Positions 1 through 8,628 of a stretch of 64,000 bases of DNA are shown here, piece by piece (position 1 is the first letter of the stretch; each line of letters opens with the position of its first letter). The position numbers and the translations under genes are program-made. Under the pieces are notes generated by a model. It was not told where the DNA came from. It did not search any database and saw only the letters and a list, made by a program, of their open reading frames with translations. Where the stretch lies: contig NZ_JAPFCC010000001.1 in assembly GCF_025562715.2 (NCBI RefSeq), positions 3,552,501 through 3,616,500 on the forward strand. The letters run 5' to 3'. The stretch is from Endozoicomonas gorgoniicola (GTDB lineage: Bacteria; Pseudomonadota; Gammaproteobacteria; Pseudomonadales; Endozoicomonadaceae).

Positions 1-1258
1 GGTCTCGCTCGGACAGACGCTGAATCACCTGTTCAGCGTGTTGAATGCGGGACTGTTCGACTTCTGCCGTACGACGAGGTTCATGGGAACGCTGGTTAAA
101 CTGATCCCATTCCTGCTGCAGCCGGTGCATCTCTTCTTCCGCCTGAGCCAGCGCATCACCGGAACCGGCTTCCTGCTCCAGCAGCATTTCCAGCTCAGGT
201 TCAATCTCCAGTTTCTCGGCTTCGAGCAGCTCCAGCTGTTCCTGATCATCCGCCATCTGTTCACGGGCTTCCTGCCAACTGTGTTCCAGCTGTTCAAGAT
301 CATGACTCAGCTCTTTCGCCCGCTCTTCACGGTGGCGCAAAGTCTGCTCGATGCGGGTAACTTCATTGCCGGTGCCGTAGAATTTAGCCTGAGTCTCGTG
401 GAAGTGATCGCTCAGTTCCATCTGCGCGGCACGGTCTTCCTCCGAACGGGCATCTGCTGAGCGCTGTTGGCTGACAGCTGCTTCCAGCTGAACTTCCAGC
501 TCACTGATAACGTGTTCCTGAGACTTCGCACCTTCATCAATGGTTTTCCAGCGCAGTGCCTGCAACTGAGCCTTTTTCAGGCGCTCTTCGCCTTTAAATT
601 CCTTATACTTTTCCGCAGCCTGTGCCTGACGCTGCAAATGTCCAAGACGCCGACCCAGCTCTTCACGCAGGTCAGTCAGACGTTCAAGGTTTTCATTGGT
701 ACGACGAATGCGGTTTTCGGTTTCCCGCCTGCGTTCTTTGTATTTGGAGATGCCAGCGGCTTCTTCAATAAAGACGCGCAGTTCTTCCGGCTTGGATTCC
801 ACCAGGTTGGACACGATCCCCTGACTGATGATGGCATAGCTGCGAGGTCCGAGACCTGTCCCCAGAAAGATATCCATTACATCCCGCCGACGACATTTGG
901 TTCCGTTGAGGTAATAGAAATTCTTGGCTTCAGAGGTAAGCAGACGCTTCACGGAGATTTCGCTGAATGCCGCGTATTCTCCGGTCACCCGGCCTTCGTT
1001 GTTGTCAAAGACCAACTCAACCGACGCTTTGGCAGCCGGTTTGCGACTGTTTGACCCCTTGAAAATAACATCGGTCATGGACTCGCCACGCAGGTGCTTG
1101 GCGGAAGACTCGCCCATCACCCAGCGCACAGCGTCGATAATATTAGACTTACCGCACCCGTTAGGCCCGACCACACCACTCATATTGGAGGGAAAATGAA
1201 CCACGGTTGGGTCCACAAATGATTTGAAACCGGCCAGTTTGATCGATTTTAGACGCAT
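1..1258 (-). CDS. smc: Chromosome segregation ATPase SMC, N-terminal part (runs off left edge)
   Basis: The reading frame starts at an ATG at 1256-1258 and stays open to the left edge, giving the first 419 residues of a protein normally near 1,160 residues. The N-terminus has the SMC signature: an opening MRLKSIKLAGFKSF, then the Walker A loop GPNGCGKSNIID around residues 32-43. The ABC head is followed by a long Glu/Gln/Arg-rich coiled-coil arm from about residue 165. SMC dimers bind and condense DNA in the nucleoid with ScpA/ScpB. The Walker B and signature motifs are C-terminal and lie outside the window. Identification is certain; the C-terminus is simply not present here. Confidence 0.96.
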   Translation of the reverse strand, partial: MRLKSIKLAGFKSFVDPTVVHFPSNMSGVVGPNGCGKSNIIDAVRWVMGESSAKHLRGESMTDVIFKGSNSRKPAAKASVELVFDNNEGRVTGEYAAFSEISVKRLLTSEAKNFYYLNGTKCRRRDVMDIFLGTGLGPRSYAIISQGIVSNLVESKPEELRVFIEEAAGISKYKERRRETENRIRRTNENLERLTDLREELGRRLGHLQRQAQAAEKYKEFKGEERLKKAQLQALRWKTIDEGAKSQEHVISELEVQLEAAVSQQRSADARSEEDRAAQMELSDHFHETQAKFYGTGNEVTRIEQTLRHREERAKELSHDLEQLEHSWQEAREQMADDQEQLELLEAEKLEIEPELEMLLEQEAGSGDALAQAEEEMHRLQQEWDQFNQRSHEPRRTAEVEQSRIQHAEQVIQRLSERD

Positions 1259-1498
1259 CTTATCCTTTAGCTCATCGCTTTCGGGGCCACAGCATGCCGC
1301 CTCGCGGCCCCCATTCCCTGTCCTCGAGTGTTGCCTGGATCACCTACTGACGTATTGAACGAATCAAGTCTGATGACGTTCAGCAACATTTTGCTGCCAA
1401 AAGCCTTAACTTTCAGAGTGTACACAGGATTAGACTAACAGGAAAAGTCGTTAAATCCGAAAAGATAAGACCAGATGATGGAAAAGTAGTTCAGAAGC

Positions 1499-1529
1499 GG
1501 TTGTAAACCGCATCTATGCGGTCTGTTAC
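1499..1529 (-). repeat. 31-bp 3' hairpin repeat, copy 1
   Basis: This lies just after the stop codon of the enterotoxin-A-like gene. Arms CCGCAT and ATGCGG form a hairpin flanked by conserved TTGTAAA and CTGTTAC sequence. It matches the copy at 2214-2244 at 24 of 31 positions. One difference is compensatory (a C-G pair here, T-A there), which suggests that the folded form matters. No T-run follows, so it is not a standard terminator. Confidence 0.6.
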
Positions 1530-1540
1530 GTTTAGCTGAA

Positions 1541-2170
1541 CTAGCAAAAAAGTGCTATGACTTCTTCAGCTGTCTTTAAGGTTTCATTGTCGTTATAGTG
1601 TGGATTTATAGTGATTTTTAACTCATTAGGTGGCCCTTGTCTCCATTCACTTTCCTCTGGATTCAAAAATCTATATGGCCAGACCACTCCCACAATATAA
1701 TCATTCAAAATTGGGTGAGTAAAGTTTACATCACAGATATTTTGCGCCAAATGGGGATGATAGTGGGATATTGAGGGATGCAGGTTATTCGGATTAGCAT
1801 AGCCCCTGAAGCAGGTTGCATTGATCAGGTACACGTATCCAACAGTGCCGAAGTTAGAAAAAAACCAGCCAGCAACATGAGAACAGATACTTGAAGAAAC
1901 CCCTGCACTGGCGTTATGAAATCGGGTTGCCCCGGATGAAGGCGCACATAACAAACCCAGCCTGGTCTCCGGGTCGACTAAAGGATCAGGGGTAAAAATC
2001 AGGCCTGTTTCAAAAATTTCATCAGGCGGCTTATAGCTGCCCACAAAAACGTAGCCGGTAAAATACCTCTGCCCGGGACGACTGCTGTCCTCTATGAGCA
2101 TAGAGCCAGGCACTGTTGTTGTATCATTAATTTTTAGCTGATCGGTCAGGCATTCATACTTATCATACAT
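1541..2170 (-). CDS. Degenerate heat-labile enterotoxin A / pertussis-type ADP-ribosyltransferase-like protein
   Basis: The predicted protein has 209 residues. Residues 41-60 read VFVGSYKPPDEIFETGLIF, which lines up with the LYRADSRPPDEI start of the LT/cholera A chain. A GVSSS block (90-94) sits where the family has YVSTS. It is followed by GYVYLINA (111-118), a HYHPH loop (136-140) and PEESEWRQGPP (171-181), resembling the PPEHRAWREEPW segment of LT-A. The catalytic Arg position is Val43, and the Glu-x-Glu pair is not recognisable, so the enzyme may be inactive or strongly diverged. No signal peptide is visible. The only in-frame ATG has an AGG about 9 bases upstream. It lies 77 bp after a secreted-protein gene on the same strand. 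The fold assignment is by eye. Confidence 0.5.
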   Translation of the reverse strand: MYDKYECLTDQLKINDTTTVPGSMLIEDSSRPGQRYFTGYVFVGSYKPPDEIFETGLIFTPDPLVDPETRLGLLCAPSSGATRFHNASAGVSSSICSHVAGWFFSNFGTVGYVYLINATCFRGYANPNNLHPSISHYHPHLAQNICDVNFTHPILNDYIVGVVWPYRFLNPEESEWRQGPPNELKITINPHYNDNETLKTAEEVIALFC

Positions 2171-2213
2171 GCAGATTACCTGCTGAGCCCCTGGCTTTGG
2201 GGCTTCAAGTAAG

Positions 2214-2244
2214 GGTTACAAACTGCATCCCTGCAGCCTGTTAC
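2214..2244 (-). repeat. 31-bp 3' hairpin repeat, copy 2
   Basis: This second copy of the 1499-1529 element lies three bases after the stop codon of the 419-residue secreted-protein gene. The stem is CTGCA/TGCAG with a TCCC loop. The outer TACAAA and CTGTTAC blocks are shared with copy 1. Confidence 0.6.
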
Positions 2245-2247
2245 ACA

Positions 2248-3507
2248 TTAATGCTCATCATGGCGAGGCGAAAAAGTCTCCACATCGGAGTACATGGTGC
2301 TTTTAATGGTCATCTGATCTCCCCTGGCCATTGGATAGGTATCTTCATCAGCCTTCATTTCAATCCGGTCGAGCTTGATATCATCAAGGTATGTGGCCTT
2401 ATGTTGCGGATCTAGTTCACCTCGCACAGTAATATCACTTGGATCGACATCAACATCAATATTTTCAGGCAGTGTTTTCACGCCATCAGAAAGTATTTCA
2501 AGAAAGGGAGTATCTATACCCGCAGCCTTTACAGCATAGGTGATGACGGCAAAGGCTATCTTAAACACTTTAACAAATGGGATGTTAAGGTCTCTTTCCT
2601 TGAGTACCAACTTAACCTGATCGGTTCCTTTCCAGAGAAGCAGTTTCGTATTCCCTACATTCACTCCTTTTTCGATCGCCCAGTCTACATTAACAGTATC
2701 CATGCGGACGAACTTTCCATCCTTATAATAGAGAACCAGAAAATAAATCTCAGGGCTCCCAAACCATTCTCCGGTGCGCTTAAGTTTAAGCTTGATCAGG
2801 CTGGTTTCCTTAGCCCATTTTTTGCCATCGGTTGTAATTGGCACTTCAGCTTCTGAAGCAAGATCAGAATCAACGGCCATGGACATTGGCTTAAAGCGAT
2901 AAACCAGTCGTATCACATCTTTTTTTACATCTTTCACATCGTCCAGTTTGATCGTTCTGAAATCACAAGCGCCCTCACGACAACTGTCGCCATCGGTTAC
3001 ATAGCCAATTTCAGGTACTTTCTCCCCCTCTGCTACCTCCACATCCGGGTCAGGTCGCACATAGCCCACCAAAGGCTTGTCAGTCTCACCAAGGCGATAG
3101 TAACGCCATCTGAGAATCGGTGGATCAGACTCATCAACCCGACCATACATATAACACCTGGCTACCGTTTCGACCTTATTTTGAGTGGCTTCCAGCTCAG
3201 GTATTTTATCTGCAAACTGTGGATATAAGGCCTTCACCTTATCAGGAAACTCCTGTAAAAAAAGTTCATGGTATTTACCAGTTTCCGTTCCCGCTCTTAT
3301 AATAAGCTTGAACTTTTCACTATGTAAATCTAACCGCAGTGAAGTAATAAACTCATTCTGTGCAGCCATCAATTCTTCAAACTTTTCTTTATCAGACTGT
3401 TTCTGAAACTCCACACATTCTTCAGCTGTCATCGCCGAAACCGGCATAGAACCCAGTGAACCCAATAAAGGCAAGGCAAACTGCCAACTGCGAGAAATTT
3501 TAGCCAT
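2248..3507 (-). CDS. Secreted protein of unknown function (419 aa)
   Basis: The N-terminus is a standard Sec signal peptide: basic MAKISR, a hydrophobic core, and likely cleavage after SAMTA or VSA near residue 25. The mature part is hydrophilic and rich in Lys, Asp and Glu, with no membrane segment. I do not recognise its family. A Cys pair in the segment DSCREGACDF could form a disulfide in the periplasm or outside the cell. A middle stretch around residues 255-300 (EIYFLVLYYKDGKF and following) looks like beta strands. It is followed 77 bp later by the enterotoxin-A-like gene and shares the same 3' hairpin repeat, so the two probably form one accessory unit. Confidence 0.75.
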   Translation of the reverse strand: MAKISRSWQFALPLLGSLGSMPVSAMTAEECVEFQKQSDKEKFEELMAAQNEFITSLRLDLHSEKFKLIIRAGTETGKYHELFLQEFPDKVKALYPQFADKIPELEATQNKVETVARCYMYGRVDESDPPILRWRYYRLGETDKPLVGYVRPDPDVEVAEGEKVPEIGYVTDGDSCREGACDFRTIKLDDVKDVKKDVIRLVYRFKPMSMAVDSDLASEAEVPITTDGKKWAKETSLIKLKLKRTGEWFGSPEIYFLVLYYKDGKFVRMDTVNVDWAIEKGVNVGNTKLLLWKGTDQVKLVLKERDLNIPFVKVFKIAFAVITYAVKAAGIDTPFLEILSDGVKTLPENIDVDVDPSDITVRGELDPQHKATYLDDIKLDRIEMKADEDTYPMARGDQMTIKSTMYSDVETFSPRHDEH

Positions 3508-3646
3508 AGCAGGAGTACCTGACTGATTAGAGAGGAAAAACTAATTAAGAGAGGAAAATATGAAGGCTGAACTGAAATCAGCCTGACTATTTATTAGAAG
3601 GCAATAGTGCTTCTGTCAAACCAGGGAAGAAATATTCGACCTACCG

Positions 3647-4807
3647 TTAACCCGCAGGTTCTATCAACAGCTCAACCACTTCTTTGCTTTCAGGCCGGAC
3701 AGACTTCACTTCACCTTTGTAATCCGGGTTCATCACGTCGCCGGAAAGGCTGATTGTCGCCACCACATCAAGCAGTTCTGTTTCCGATAATTTGCTGCCC
3801 CCCATCATCATGGCCGTGCTTTCATCCAGCACCACCTCCCCCGGCAGTTCTGATACCAGAACAGGCTTCACCGCTAAAGGCATACGCCCCTCTGCAGCTC
3901 TGGCAAATACCATCACCCGTGTATTACCCGGCAGAGACTGTAGCTCTGGCGCCAGAGACACCATTACCCTGAGCGAGGGCAACGGCTCACCCAGCATCTT
4001 TTTCGCCTGATTAATGCCGGTCAACAGCGACTCCCGCGCCTCCGGGTCGGTCTCAACAGAAAAGGCTTTATCCCAGGCTGCCAGCGCACCGGCGTAGTCT
4101 TTCAGTCCAAAAGCGGCAATACCCTGCATTCCAAGGGCTGTTGTATTAAATTCGTTGCGTGTCAGGGCTTCGTGCAGCAACTGACTGACCTCTGCATCAA
4201 ACTGACTGTTGTTTTTCAGATACAGCACCTGAGCCAGCTGGGCAGCCCCCTGGTCACTGTCAGTCAGCTGATAAAAACGACGGAAAGCATGTACCGAATC
4301 CTCCATTCGCCCCAGAGCCAGATAGCGCCCACCCAGCAGATACAATGCCTGAGGGTTGTCTGGCTTCTTCTGCTGCCAGCTCTCCAGGGTCTCCAGTAGT
4401 GAATTCGAATTCAGCTCGGGCTTTGCCAGCGCTTCTGCCACCTGCAGTTCAGTCTGTGCGCCCAGCTTCCAGTAAAGTGGCAATGCCATCAGAGGAATCA
4501 GCAGCACAATCAGGGCCGACATGACAACGCCGGGACGAACGTCGAAGCCTTTACGGTGCCCTGCTGGCACATCACTCAACAGCTTTTTTTCAAGCTCTGC
4601 ACGCATTTCATTAGCCAGGGCTGGAGCAATCAGTCCCTGACTGAGTTGTGCTTCCAGCTCTTTCTGTTGCTCGCGAAACTGTTCTATATTGGCTTCCCGG
4701 GCTGACGTACCAGACGACTTTCGCCGCTTAACCAGCAAAGGCACTGCGGCAAGAGCAATGGCAGCCATAATCAGTAAACCGGCAGAAAACCAGAAATTCA
4801 TTATCAT
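3647..4807 (-). CDS. ccmI: Cytochrome c maturation protein CcmI (CycH)
   Basis: This 386-residue protein is the apocytochrome chaperone of the System I heme lyase. An N-terminal membrane segment (about residues 4-23) and a basic cytoplasmic loop (RRKSSGTSAREANIEQF) are followed by a second membrane segment near residues 92-112. A periplasmic TPR region (YLLGGRYLALGRMEDSVHAF and following) and a C-terminal domain come next. This layout is typical of CcmI, which presents the apocytochrome CXXCH peptide to CcmF/CcmH. The start overlaps the end of ccmH by 4 bases, so the two are translationally coupled. It is the last gene of the ccm operon here. Confidence 0.93.
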   Translation of the reverse strand: MIMNFWFSAGLLIMAAIALAAVPLLVKRRKSSGTSAREANIEQFREQQKELEAQLSQGLIAPALANEMRAELEKKLLSDVPAGHRKGFDVRPGVVMSALIVLLIPLMALPLYWKLGAQTELQVAEALAKPELNSNSLLETLESWQQKKPDNPQALYLLGGRYLALGRMEDSVHAFRRFYQLTDSDQGAAQLAQVLYLKNNSQFDAEVSQLLHEALTRNEFNTTALGMQGIAAFGLKDYAGALAAWDKAFSVETDPEARESLLTGINQAKKMLGEPLPSLRVMVSLAPELQSLPGNTRVMVFARAAEGRMPLAVKPVLVSELPGEVVLDESTAMMMGGSKLSETELLDVVATISLSGDVMNPDYKGEVKSVRPESKEVVELLIEPAG

Positions 4808-5277
4808 TGTTTACCGTCCAGAATGTTATCCAGCTCATCTTGTTCCGCTGTATCCAGCACGCTGGACTGAGCAGTTTTTCGATGCCTTTTTACGATCACG
4901 GCCAGAACCCCCAGCGCCAGAATCAGCAGGAATAAAGGGCCAAACCAGAGCAACAGGGTTTGAGCATTAAGCCGGGGTTTGTAAAGAACAAAGTCGCCAT
5001 AGCGCTCCTGCATAAAGCGGATAATATCCTGATCCTCCCTGCCTTCATCAATCAGTCGATAGACCTCACGACGTAGGTCTTCTGAAATGGTGGCGTTGGA
5101 ATCGGCAATCGACTGGTTCTGGCATTGTGGACATCGTAACTCTGTCGTCAGTCGAATAAACCGGCTCTGCTGTTCCGGCGTTTCAAATACATAGTCGTCT
5201 ATTGCGGCAGCATTCGCTGCCATCGCCCACAGAGAGAACACTAGCAGAGAAATAACATATCGGATGACCTGAAGCAT
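4804..5277 (-). CDS. ccmH: Cytochrome c maturation protein CcmH (CcmL type)
   Basis: This is a 157-residue periplasmic thiol-disulfide protein anchored in the inner membrane. A signal/anchor at residues 5-24 precedes the diagnostic LRCPQCQNQSIADSNA motif (near 48-63). The two cysteines of LRCxxCQ reduce or hold the apocytochrome heme-binding cysteines. A second membrane segment (LLLWFGPLFLLILALGVLAV) lies near residues 107-127, followed by a short charged tail. The length matches the short CcmH form that pairs with a separate CcmI. It directly abuts ccmG. Confidence 0.95.
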   Translation of the reverse strand: MLQVIRYVISLLVFSLWAMAANAAAIDDYVFETPEQQSRFIRLTTELRCPQCQNQSIADSNATISEDLRREVYRLIDEGREDQDIIRFMQERYGDFVLYKPRLNAQTLLLWFGPLFLLILALGVLAVIVKRHRKTAQSSVLDTAEQDELDNILDGKQ

Positions 5278-5814
5278 TCAGCCTGACTCCTTCTGCAAAG
5301 CCTGGTAACGGGGTTTCAGGTCTTCCTCCCAGACCCGCTTGTCCACTATGCCAATATGCTTGTAGCGGATCATACCCTGCTGATCAACCAGAAAGGTTTC
5401 CGGCGCGCCATAAACACCCAGATCAATGCCCAGTCTGCCATCCACATCGGCGACACTTAAGACATAAGGGTCATCCTTTTGTTTCAGCCATTGCCGGGCG
5501 TCAGCCTGTTCATCCTTGTAGTTCACGCCATAAATCGTGACGCCCTGATCAGCCAGTTCCATCAGGTATGGGTGTTCAACCCGGCAGGCGACACACCACG
5601 AACCCCAGACATTCAGCAAAAAGACCTGCCCTGTAATTTCTTTTGCCGTTATTAAACGCTCAGGGTTTAATACCGCTGGCAACTGAAACTCCGGCAAAGG
5701 TCTGTTCAGCAATGCAGAAGGCAAGTCATTTTTGTTTTCCCGAAACAGAGCCCGGTAAAACAACAGAGACAACACCAGAAATAAAACCAGAGGCACCAAT
5801 GTCCATTTCTTCAC
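5278..5814 (-). CDS. ccmG: Thiol:disulfide interchange protein CcmG (DsbE)
   Basis: This 178-residue membrane-anchored thioredoxin-like protein reduces the apocytochrome heme-binding cysteines in the periplasm. It has an N-terminal anchor (residues 5-22) and a thioredoxin fold with active site WCVAC near residues 72-76. The WCxxC motif is intact, although its middle pair VA differs from the commoner PT or PS. The DsbE-type GAPETFLVD segment with its cis-Pro loop is near residue 137. The start overlaps the ccmF stop by 4 bases. Confidence 0.95.
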   Translation of the reverse strand: MKKWTLVPLVLFLVLSLLFYRALFRENKNDLPSALLNRPLPEFQLPAVLNPERLITAKEITGQVFLLNVWGSWCVACRVEHPYLMELADQGVTIYGVNYKDEQADARQWLKQKDDPYVLSVADVDGRLGIDLGVYGAPETFLVDQQGMIRYKHIGIVDKRVWEEDLKPRYQALQKESG

Positions 5815-7799
5815 ACAGCGACTCCTTCTGCATCGTCCTTACGGGAATCTATTGCTGATCGTCGTTTTGTCACCCGCATTCGGTAACGCCGGTCGGCAAT
5901 AGCGACAAAACCACCCAGCGCCATAAAGATCGCACCCAGCCAGATAAAACGGACGAAGGGTTTTACATGCAGCCTGAGCGCCCAGCTGTCATCACCCAGA
6001 CTTTCACCCAGTGCAACATAGAGGTCTCGTGACATACGTGGATGAATCGCGGCTTCTGTCATAGGCATATTCTGTACCTGATAAAGCCGTTTTTCCGGAT
6101 GCATACGGGCCACTTGCCGCTGACCTTCAAAGACCGTTACGCTGCCATAATCAGACAGATAGTTAGGTCCCTGCCGACGCTGAATACCGTCGAAGCGGAA
6201 GGTGTAATCGCCCAGGGTCGCCATATCGCCCGGCGCCATGCGGACATCTTTCTGTACCGTATAACCGGCACTCATCGCCACACCAATAAAGGTAACAGCC
6301 AGCCCAAGATGAGCCAGCTGCATGCCGTAATAGCTGGCCCTCAGTGTTTTCATACCTTGCCACAGCCCTTTGTGGCGGGTTTTATTCATAATGTCCCGGG
6401 CAATGGCTAAAACAATCCACAGCACCAGCCCTATCGCCAGAGCTTCACTGATCAGGAAGCTATCTCCATAAAGCAGGCTGAATGCAAACCCTCCCACCAC
6501 TGACATCAGCAAAATCCAGCGCACCTGCAACCATAGCCAGGAAGTAAGATTTTCCTTCCAGTTAAGTAACAGGCCAACCCCAAGACTGAGCGCCAGCAAC
6601 ATCGACAGTGGTACAAACAGTGTATTGAAATAAGGAGGGCCCACGGAGATCAGCCCCATATCCAACGCATCGAGAATCAAAGGAAACAGCGTTCCCAGCA
6701 ACACGGTTGCCGCTGCAATGGTCAGCAGCACATTGTTCAGCAGCAGAAAGGTTTCTCTGGACAGCAGGCCGAAACCAATCCGGTTTTGCGCCTGTGGTGC
6801 TCTGAAAGCAAACAGCGTCAATGACGCCCCCACCACCACGACCAGATAAACCAATATAAACAAGCCACGCTCCGGGTCACTGGCAAACGCATGCACAGAC
6901 GTCAGCACGCCCGAGCGGACCAGAAAAGTGCCAAACAGGCTTAACGAAAAGGTGAAAATCGCCAGTAGCAGTGTCCAGCTTTTAAACAATCCTCTTTTTT
7001 CTGTCACTGCCAGAGAGTGCATCAACGCTGTACCCACCAGCCACGGCATAAGCGAGGCATTTTCCACCGGATCCCAGAACCACCAGCCACCCCAGCCCAG
7101 TTCGTAATAGGCCCACCAGCTGCCAAGGGCAATCCCGAGGGTCATGAAGCACCATGCCACTGTCGTCCAGGGTCTGGCCCAGCGCGCCCAGGCGCTGTCC
7201 ATTTTACCTTCGAGGAGCGCAGCGATTGCAAACGCGAAAGCAACCGCAAACCCTACATACCCCATATACAACATGGGCGGATGAACAATCATGCCAAAAT
7301 CCTGCAGCAGCGGATTCAGGTCGTTACCATCGAGCGGTGGAAATGGCAGGATTCGGGCAAACGGGTTAGAGGTAAACAGGATAAACAGCAAAAAGCCGAC
7401 GCTGACCAGCCCCAGTACCGACAGCACTCTTGCCGACAGTTCATGGGGTAAGCGATAGCTGAACATGGCGACGGCCTGTGTCCAGCCTGCCAGCACCAGA
7501 ATCCACAGCAACAGAGAGCCTTCATGGCCTCCCCAGGTGGCGGTAATCTTGTACTGCACCGGCAACAGAATATTGGAATTACCAGCGACATACGCCACAG
7601 AAAAGTCATCACTGACAAACGCATACACCAGACACATAAACGACAGTAATACAAAAGCAAACTGCCCAAATGCCAATGTTCTGCCCATCGCCATCCAGCG
7701 CAGCTTGCCCATGTAGCTGCCTGCCAGGGGGATAATGCCCTGGAGGAGCGCCATGCAGAATGACAGGATCAGCGCCAGAAGCCCCAGTTCAGGATTCAT
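5811..7799 (-). CDS. ccmF: Heme lyase subunit CcmF
   Basis: This 662-residue polytopic inner-membrane protein attaches heme from holo-CcmE to apocytochrome c. The tryptophan-rich WWD signature GWGGWWFWDPVENASLMPW lies near residues 235-253. Conserved histidines in the VHPPMLYMGYVG and SVHAFASDPERG segments supply heme ligands. About 14-15 membrane segments are visible, with a large periplasmic domain near the C-terminus containing RFDGIQRRQGPNY. Length and motifs match full-length CcmF. The ends overlap ccmE upstream and ccmG downstream by 4 bases each. Confidence 0.97.
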   Translation of the reverse strand: MNPELGLLALILSFCMALLQGIIPLAGSYMGKLRWMAMGRTLAFGQFAFVLLSFMCLVYAFVSDDFSVAYVAGNSNILLPVQYKITATWGGHEGSLLLWILVLAGWTQAVAMFSYRLPHELSARVLSVLGLVSVGFLLFILFTSNPFARILPFPPLDGNDLNPLLQDFGMIVHPPMLYMGYVGFAVAFAFAIAALLEGKMDSAWARWARPWTTVAWCFMTLGIALGSWWAYYELGWGGWWFWDPVENASLMPWLVGTALMHSLAVTEKRGLFKSWTLLLAIFTFSLSLFGTFLVRSGVLTSVHAFASDPERGLFILVYLVVVVGASLTLFAFRAPQAQNRIGFGLLSRETFLLLNNVLLTIAAATVLLGTLFPLILDALDMGLISVGPPYFNTLFVPLSMLLALSLGVGLLLNWKENLTSWLWLQVRWILLMSVVGGFAFSLLYGDSFLISEALAIGLVLWIVLAIARDIMNKTRHKGLWQGMKTLRASYYGMQLAHLGLAVTFIGVAMSAGYTVQKDVRMAPGDMATLGDYTFRFDGIQRRQGPNYLSDYGSVTVFEGQRQVARMHPEKRLYQVQNMPMTEAAIHPRMSRDLYVALGESLGDDSWALRLHVKPFVRFIWLGAIFMALGGFVAIADRRYRMRVTKRRSAIDSRKDDAEGVAV

Positions 7800-8263
7800 T
7801 GTTTACCTCCTTCCACCGCTGGCTTTTTAATGGGATGGGGAGCCGCATTTTCAAGTGCCTTTTGCACTTCCGGCGGCATATAGTTTTCATCGTGTTTGGC
7901 CAGGATTTCGTCAGCAATAAAACGACGCTTGTCATCCAGTTTTCCCGTTCCAACAACACTCTGCCCTTCACGAAACAGGTCGGGCAGTATACCCGTGTAT
8001 TGAACTTCCACCTCTGCCGCCCCATCCGTAATTTTGAAATGAACGGTCAGCCCCTTGCTATCCCTTTTCACCGAGCCGGGAACAACAATGCCGCCAGCAC
8101 GAAAGCGACTGTTCTGAGGTGCTTCTCCGGCAACGATCTGTGATGGGGAGTAGAAATGGTTAATGTTATCTTTCAAAGCCAGCATCATCAGTGTTACCGC
8201 CAGCCCCACACCAAAAACCAGCAATAAGATCAGAATTAACCGCTGCCGCCGAATCGGGTTCAT
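7796..8263 (-). CDS. ccmE: Heme chaperone CcmE
   Basis: This 155-residue periplasmic heme carrier has a single N-terminal anchor (residues 7-28). A beta-barrel OB-fold domain follows, with PGSVKRDSKGL and VEVQYTGILPDLFREGQSVV segments. The covalent heme attachment site is the histidine of LAKHDENYMPPE, near residue 124. The C-terminal tail is Lys/Pro-rich. It overlaps ccmF by 4 bases and its start overlaps the end of ccmD by 4 bases, so it is part of one tightly packed operon. Confidence 0.96.
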   Translation of the reverse strand: MNPIRRQRLILILLLVFGVGLAVTLMMLALKDNINHFYSPSQIVAGEAPQNSRFRAGGIVVPGSVKRDSKGLTVHFKITDGAAEVEVQYTGILPDLFREGQSVVGTGKLDDKRRFIADEILAKHDENYMPPEVQKALENAAPHPIKKPAVEGGKQ

Positions 8264-8544
8264 AATACTTCCCCCTTGTTCGTCGCAGTGTCCGTCGCTT
8301 TGTCAGGGCTACAGCGACTTCCATCAGGACCACTTCTGACCATCTGAACTGACCTTTCTGATGTTGTTATTGCTTTTTTTGTTCGATGACGATGAATTTG
8401 TATCGAACGGATGGCCTGCTGCTGGCGCAACAAAGGAATCCCGATATTGTATAGTATTACCAGTAAACCGATCCCATAGGCGGTCCAGACATAAAGCCCA
8501 TGCCCGCCCATATCAATCAGACTGCTCACGCTCTCAAAATACAT
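8260..8544 (-). CDS. ccmD: Heme exporter protein CcmD, with extended C-terminus
   Basis: This 94-residue protein starts with MYFESVSSLIDMGGHGLYVWTAYG and one membrane segment, as CcmD does. CcmD holds CcmE on the CcmABC complex and helps release holo-CcmE. The family is usually about 45-70 residues. Here a charged tail from about residue 50 (HRHRTKKAITTSERS and on) makes the protein longer. The tail ends overlapping the ccmE start, so translational coupling fixes this C-terminus. Confidence 0.88.
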   Translation of the reverse strand: MYFESVSSLIDMGGHGLYVWTAYGIGLLVILYNIGIPLLRQQQAIRSIQIHRHRTKKAITTSERSVQMVRSGPDGSRCSPDKATDTATNKGEVL

Positions 8545-8628
8545 TCAATACCATCCCCCGAACTTATTCTGTTTATTGCTGAGTAGAAAGAAGCGTGTTT
8601 ACTATCAGCTGTTATAAAGAATCAGCTG

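Noticed and set aside
38..1199. Several plus-strand frames in the first 1.2 kb
   Set aside because: They lie opposite the smc start, which is continuous and unmistakable on the minus strand.
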